From assembly GCF_014117215.1 (NCBI RefSeq), contig NZ_JACGXS010000002.1, positions 1-64,000 on the forward strand: a stretch of 64,000 nt of DNA, in the 5' to 3' direction. The position numbers were made by a program, and so were the translations under genes. Positions 60,430-64,000 of this stretch are shown here, piece after piece; within the stretch, counting starts at the first letter, position 1, and each line of letters begins with the position of its first letter. The notes beneath the pieces are model-generated. The model ran no database searches. It saw nothing but the letters and a program-made list of their open reading frames with translations, and was not told the origin of the DNA. This DNA is from Stenotrophomonas tumulicola (GTDB taxonomy: Bacteria > Pseudomonadota > Gammaproteobacteria > Xanthomonadales > Xanthomonadaceae).

Positions 60430-60453
60430 GCCACCTGCCCATGGGCAGGTGGC
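60430..60453. promoter_or_regulatory. Perfect 24-bp palindrome
   Basis: Twelve-base arms starting GCCACCTGCCCA are repeated exactly inverted with no central spacer, 23 bases before the ATG of the following gene. It could be an operator or fold as an RNA hairpin next to the ribosome binding site. It does not match the SMAG consensus. Confidence 0.6.
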
Positions 60454-60476
60454 TCAACGACTATGCGAGGTTTTTC

Positions 60477-60890
60477 ATGGCGGAATTTTCTCCCACCGGC
60501 GCGCGACTGCACGCGCTGATCGGTGACGCGGTACTGGACCTTCCCTTCCACCTGGTGGAGCGCCTCGAACACGCGCTGGCCGACGGCGTGACGCCTGAAA
60601 TGACGCCTGCGCTGATTGGCCATCTGCGCTTGATGGAGCGCGGCGATGCTGGTGATGGCATGCCGTGGGACGAACCAGGGCTGCCGGATGGGCGTAGCGG
60701 CGAGCTGGCACGGGTGAGCCGCAACCTGACCGCGCTAAGTGCGCTGTGGCGGCTGTTGCAGGCAGCGTACATGGCGCGGCGCCATGGCGGTGCCGGACAG
60801 GGACTGGGGGAGGACATGGAACAGGCGCTGATACTGGCAGGGCGGGAGCTGGCCGATTCGGCGGGTGTGGCATTGCACTCAAGGCGGTGA
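60477..60890 (+). CDS. Hypothetical protein
   Basis: A 137-residue soluble protein starting MAEFSPTGARLHALIGDAVL, acidic and Leu-rich, with no recognised domain. The start at 60477 has GCGAGG 6 bases upstream; the same frame is open back to 60204 but contains Pro/Gly-rich, non-coding-looking sequence and the 24-bp palindrome. It converges with the LysR gene. Confidence 0.65.
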   Translation: MAEFSPTGARLHALIGDAVLDLPFHLVERLEHALADGVTPEMTPALIGHLRLMERGDAGDGMPWDEPGLPDGRSGELARVSRNLTALSALWRLLQAAYMARRHGGAGQGLGEDMEQALILAGRELADSAGVALHSRR

Positions 60891-60904
60891 TGGGGGCCGT
60901 TGCC

Positions 60905-60925
60905 GTGACGACCAACGGTCGTCAC
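60905..60925. repeat. REP-like hairpin at a convergent junction
   Basis: GTGACGACC-AAC-GGTCGTCAC is a perfect 9-bp stem with a 3-base loop, followed by CCACC. It is closely similar to the hairpin between purH and purD (39662-39682), so both belong to one repeat subfamily. It separates the convergent hypothetical and LysR genes. Confidence 0.7.
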
Positions 60926-60958
60926 CCACCAGGGCAGTCATCATCCACCAGACCCCCG

Positions 60959-61903
60959 TCAGTCGCTGCCGAACTGCGGGCGGGTAGGCAGGTTGTGCTC
61001 CAGGTCCAGCCACGGTGGGTTCTCGGCGTACATTTCCTGGATCAGCTTCTTGACGATGCCGATGTAGCGCGAGTCGTCCGCACGCCGGTAATTCAGCACC
61101 ACCGGCGAGGTTGCACGTTCGCCTTCGATGAGCCGGTAGTGCAGGTCCGCGCGCAGCTGGCGCGATGCGCTGGGCACCACGCACACGCCGGTTTCCGCAG
61201 CCACCAGGCCAAGCGCCGTCTGCAGGTCCTTGGCCTCGTGCACTTCGGAGGGTTCGGCGCTATTTTCGCGCAGCAGCGTCAGCACCTGGTCGGCGAAGCC
61301 GGGCCGCGCATCCTTCGGATAGACGATCAGCAACTGCCCGGCCAGCGCGGACACCGGCACCGGCGCATCGGTGGTGGCCAGCGGCGAGCCAAGCGGCACT
61401 GCCAGGGCCAGCCGCTCTTCGCGCAGTACATCGCCGGCCACCGCGGGATCGTTGTGGCGCAGGCGGCCGATGCTGATGTCGATGCGGCCGGCCTTCAGCG
61501 CTTCGATCTGCTGCATGGAGGTCATGTCCATCAGCCGGATATCCAGTTCCGGTGAATGCTGCCGCAGCTTGCGCACCAGCAGCGGCAGTCCACCGTACAG
61601 CGTGGAGGCGACAAAGCCGATGGCCAGCACGCTGCGCTCGTTCAGGCCTACCCGGCGCGTCGCGGCCTGCATCTGCTCCACCCGGCCCAGGATCTGCAGC
61701 GCCTGCTCATGGAACAGGCGGCCGGCGTCGGTCAGCCGCAGTGGCCGGCTGCTGCGCAGGATCAATTGCACCCCCAGTTCTTCCTCCAGCAGCTGGATCT
61801 GCCGGCTCAGCGGCGGCTGGGCGATGTGCAGGGTCTCGGCGGCGCGGGTGAAGTTGCGCTCGTGGGCGACTGCGCAGAAATAGCGGAGCTGTCTGAGGTC
61901 CAT
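60959..61903 (-). CDS. LysR-family regulator, CatM/BenM/CatR type
   Basis: A 314-residue activator. The N-terminal winged helix-turn-helix MDLRQLRYFCAVAHERNFTR with AAETLHIAQPPLSRQIQLLE is that of the CatM/BenM/CatR subgroup, followed by an effector-binding domain. Divergent from catBCA across 164 bases holding two ATAC-N7-GTAT sites, it most likely activates catechol degradation in response to cis,cis-muconate. A longer frame to 61978 would place codons over the operator and is rejected. Confidence 0.92.
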   Translation of the reverse strand: MDLRQLRYFCAVAHERNFTRAAETLHIAQPPLSRQIQLLEEELGVQLILRSSRPLRLTDAGRLFHEQALQILGRVEQMQAATRRVGLNERSVLAIGFVASTLYGGLPLLVRKLRQHSPELDIRLMDMTSMQQIEALKAGRIDISIGRLRHNDPAVAGDVLREERLALAVPLGSPLATTDAPVPVSALAGQLLIVYPKDARPGFADQVLTLLRENSAEPSEVHEAKDLQTALGLVAAETGVCVVPSASRQLRADLHYRLIEGERATSPVVLNYRRADDSRYIGIVKKLIQEMYAENPPWLDLEHNLPTRPQFGSD

Positions 61904-61934
61904 ACTTTGGTCGAATCCTGAAAGCTGAATAGCA

Positions 61935-61949
61935 ATACCTACCCGGTAT
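61935..61949. promoter_or_regulatory. LysR-type operator, site 1
   Basis: ATACCTACCCGGTAT fits ATAC-N7-GTAT exactly, the recognition pattern of BenM/CatM-type regulators. It lies 32 bases from the regulator start and probably serves autoregulation as well as catBCA activation. Confidence 0.75.
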
Positions 61950-61994
61950 TGTGCGGTGCACCAATAGTCTGAAATCAATGCTTAGTGGCACATC

Positions 61995-62009
61995 ATACCG
62001 TCAGGGTAT
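61995..62009. promoter_or_regulatory. LysR-type operator, site 2
   Basis: ATACCGTCAGGGTAT is a second exact ATAC-N7-GTAT, precisely 60 bases from the first and 58 bases before the catB start. The spacing would place the two sites on nearly opposite DNA faces. Confidence 0.75.
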
Positions 62010-62067
62010 GGTTCTACACGCAAATGGTGTTGGACGTCACATTGGTTCGCGCTGCATAAAAACCGTC

Positions 62068-63240
62068 ATGAACGCCGCACTTGCCCCTGAAACCAATACG
62101 TCGGTCCGTATCGAACGGGTCGATACCCTGCTGGTCGACCTGCCGACCATCCGCCCGCACAAACTGTCGGTGGCCACCATGGATGGCCAGACGCTGATGC
62201 TGGTGCGCGTGTACTGCAGCGACGGCACGGTCGGCATCGGCGAAGGCACCACCATCGGTGGCCTGGCCTACGGCGGCGAAAGCCCGGAAAGCATGAAGCT
62301 GGCGGTGGATTCCTACTTCGCGCCGATGATGCTGGGCCAGGACGCCACCCGCGTGCAGTCGCTGATGGCGCGCATCGCCCAGGTGATCAAGGAAAACCGC
62401 TTCGCCAAGAGTGCGGTGGAAACCGCGCTGCTGGATGCGCAGGGCAAGCGGCTGGGGCTGCCGGTGTCGGAACTGCTGGGAGGACGCCGCCGCGACAGCC
62501 TGCCGGTGGCCTGGACGCTGGCCTCGGGCAATACCAGCAAGGACATCGCCGAAGCGGAAGCAATGCTGGCGTTGCGTCGCCACAACGTGTTCAAGCTGAA
62601 GATCGGTGCGCGTGGCGTGCGCGAGGACGTGGCCCACGTGGCCGCGATCAAGCGCGCGCTGGGTGACCAGGCGGCGGTGCGCGTGGACGTCAACATGGCG
62701 TGGAGCGAAACCGACGCGGCATTCGGCATGGCGGCGCTGGCCGATGCCGGCTGCGAGCTGGTCGAGCAGCCGGTTGCCTCGGCTGCGGCGCTGGCGCGGC
62801 TGGTGCGGCGCTTCCCGGTGGCGCTGATGGCCGACGAATCGCTGACCGGCCCCGAATCGGCCTTCGAACTGGCGCGGGTGCAGGGCGCCGATGTGTTCGC
62901 GGTGAAGATCGAGCAGAGCGGCGGCCTGTACAACGCCCAGCGCGTGGCGGCCATCGCCGACGCGGCAGGCATCGGGCTGTACGGCGGCACGATGCTGGAA
63001 AGTGCGGTGGGGACCATCGCCAGCGCCCAGGTGTTTTCCACCTTCGCCAACCTGCAGTGGGGCACCGAGTTGTTCGGGCCACTGCTGATCACCGAGGAAA
63101 TCCTCGCCACGCCGCTGTCCTACCGCGAGTTCGCGCTGGATATCCCGGAGGGTCCCGGGCTGGGCATCGCCCTCGACGAAGACCGGGTTGCGTTCTTCAC
63201 CCGTGACGGCCTGCGCCGCACCATCAGCGTGGCGCGCTGA
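62068..63240 (+). CDS. catB: Muconate cycloisomerase CatB
   Basis: A 390-residue enolase-superfamily enzyme turning cis,cis-muconate into muconolactone in the beta-ketoadipate pathway. The lid domain begins VDTLLVDLPTIRPHKLSVAT. The barrel has the catalytic lysine motif VFKLKIG, metal ligands in VRVDVNMAWSE, LVEQPVA and LMADESLTG, and the second lysine in DVFAVKIEQSGG. The ATG at 62068 has no good ribosome binding site; earlier in-frame ATGs overlap the operator. It is the first gene of catBCA. Confidence 0.95.
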   Translation: MNAALAPETNTSVRIERVDTLLVDLPTIRPHKLSVATMDGQTLMLVRVYCSDGTVGIGEGTTIGGLAYGGESPESMKLAVDSYFAPMMLGQDATRVQSLMARIAQVIKENRFAKSAVETALLDAQGKRLGLPVSELLGGRRRDSLPVAWTLASGNTSKDIAEAEAMLALRRHNVFKLKIGARGVREDVAHVAAIKRALGDQAAVRVDVNMAWSETDAAFGMAALADAGCELVEQPVASAAALARLVRRFPVALMADESLTGPESAFELARVQGADVFAVKIEQSGGLYNAQRVAAIADAAGIGLYGGTMLESAVGTIASAQVFSTFANLQWGTELFGPLLITEEILATPLSYREFALDIPEGPGLGIALDEDRVAFFTRDGLRRTISVAR

Positions 63241-63261
63241 CGCACTACAAGGAACCACGAC

Positions 63262-63552
63262 ATGCTTTTCCACGTCCGCATGGATGTCCTGCTGCCGGTC
63301 GATATGCCGCAGGACGTCGCCAACGACATCAAGGCCCGCGAAAAGGCCTATTTCCAGCAACTGCAGCGCGAAGGCAAGTGGCGCCACATCTGGCGCGTGG
63401 TGGGTGAGTACTCCAATTTCAGCATCTTCGACGTGGCCGGCAACACCGAGCTGCACGACCTGCTGTCCAGTCTGCCGCTGTTCCCGTACATGCGCATCGC
63501 GGTCACCCCGCTGTGCCGGCATCCGTCGTCGCTGCACGAAGACGACCGCTAG
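63262..63552 (+). CDS. catC: Muconolactone delta-isomerase CatC
   Basis: A 96-residue enzyme that isomerises muconolactone to beta-ketoadipate enol-lactone. MLFHVRMDVLLPVDMP and REGKWRHIWRVVGEYSNFSI match the family, whose members are about 96 residues and assemble as decamers. AAGGA lies 9 bases before the start, 21 bases after the catB stop. Confidence 0.96.
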   Translation: MLFHVRMDVLLPVDMPQDVANDIKAREKAYFQQLQREGKWRHIWRVVGEYSNFSIFDVAGNTELHDLLSSLPLFPYMRIAVTPLCRHPSSLHEDDR

Positions 63553-63629
63553 GAAAGAAACCCGAATCCGGTGCGCTCCCTGGGAGGGAACGCGACCAGG
63601 TAGCAATCGCCACCAAGAGGAGCAACCCC

Positions 63630-64000
63630 ATGAGCGTGACCATCTTCGACCAGCCTGACGTGCAGGCCTTCCTGCGTGAGATCAGTGGACTGGACAAGCC
63701 CGACGGCAGCCCGCGCGCCAAGCAGATCATCCACCGCCTGATGTCGGACCTGTTCAAGGCGATCGACGAGCTGGACATCACCCCGGACGAATACTGGGCC
63801 GGCATCGCCTGGGTCAACGAGCTCGGCATCGCGGGCCAGGCTGGCCTGATCTCGCCCGGCCTGGGCCTGGATCATTTCCTGGACCTGCGCATGGATGCAC
63901 AGGATGCTGCGCTGGGCATCGACAACAAGACCCCGCGCACCATCGAAGGCCCGCTGTACGTCGCTGGCGCACCGGTAGTGCAGGGCCACGCGCGCCTGGA
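63630..64000 (+). CDS. catA: Catechol 1,2-dioxygenase CatA, 5' part
   Basis: The first 123 codons of an intradiol ring-cleaving, non-haem iron(III) dioxygenase that converts catechol to cis,cis-muconate, the CatR-type inducer. The visible part is the N-terminal helical dimerisation domain (FDQPDVQAFLREISGLD ... GLISPGLGLDHFLDLRMDAQ) and the beginning of the catalytic barrel (TPRTIEGPLYVAGAP). The iron ligands (two Tyr, two His) lie beyond the window. AAGAGGAG precedes the start, 77 bases after catC. The gene is cut only by the window end. Confidence 0.95.
   Translation, partial: MSVTIFDQPDVQAFLREISGLDKPDGSPRAKQIIHRLMSDLFKAIDELDITPDEYWAGIAWVNELGIAGQAGLISPGLGLDHFLDLRMDAQDAALGIDNKTPRTIEGPLYVAGAPVVQGHARL

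Noticed and set aside
60204..60890. A 228-residue reading of the hypothetical gene after oprB
   Set aside because: The upstream part lacks coding character, contains the 24-bp palindrome and has no ribosome binding site; the start at 60477 has a good one.

Overview
The window looks like the chromosome of a Stenotrophomonas species (S. maltophilia complex or a close relative). It is GC-rich and shows gammaproteobacterial/xanthomonad gene order: rhlB-trxA-rho, ftsEX near rpoH, and purD-purH-fis-DUF3426-prmA. It is also strewn with GTAG-headed palindromic repeats of the SMAG/REP type that are characteristic of this genus. No prophage, insertion sequence, tRNA, rRNA or CRISPR array was seen.

Region 1 (1-10.7 kb): the tail of an unidentified gene, a dense composite repeat block, a YccS/FUSC membrane protein, and an MdtABC (SmeIJK-like) RND efflux operon with two RND permeases and one periplasmic adaptor. 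Region 2 (10.8-16.8 kb): a secreted M20 amidohydrolase, queF, a LysM protein, a lipoprotein and a monomeric NADP isocitrate dehydrogenase. Region 3 (17-21.2 kb): a compact four-gene cassette of an unrecognised protein, a small Ras-like GTPase and two Roadblock/LC7 proteins, followed by aceK. I consider this the most unusual system in the window. Region 4 (21.2-28.7 kb): twin secreted TonB-C-like proteins, then a LacI regulator, a TonB-dependent receptor and a JmjC/cupin-like protein that look like one uptake module.

Region 5 (28.9-38.2 kb): information and division genes. These are rho with a 175-residue disordered extension, trxA, rhlB with a coupled leader ORF, a 62-bp tandem repeat array, ftsE, ftsX, a dual-receiver protein, ung, and rpoH behind a sigma-E-like promoter. 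Region 6 (38.3-47.4 kb): purD, purH, fis, a DUF3426 protein, prmA, two coupled envelope proteins, and an aroQ-accB-accC operon preceded by a near-perfect 20-bp palindrome. Region 7 (47.5-60.9 kb): accessory genes. These are a putative secreted metalloprotease; an SDR/HxlR divergon with a coupled VCBS-lipoprotein and PEP-mutase-like gene; a CocE-type hydrolase; an AraC/SDR divergon with VOC and saccharopine-reductase-like genes; a 3-methyladenine glycosylase; and an OprB porin whose ribosome binding site can fold into a hairpin.

Region 8 (60.9-64 kb): a LysR regulator divergent from catB-catC-catA, the catechol branch of the beta-ketoadipate pathway. Two exact ATAC-N7-GTAT sites lie between them. 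The catA gene runs off the end of the window. All functional calls rest on reading translations and motifs by eye; no database search was run.
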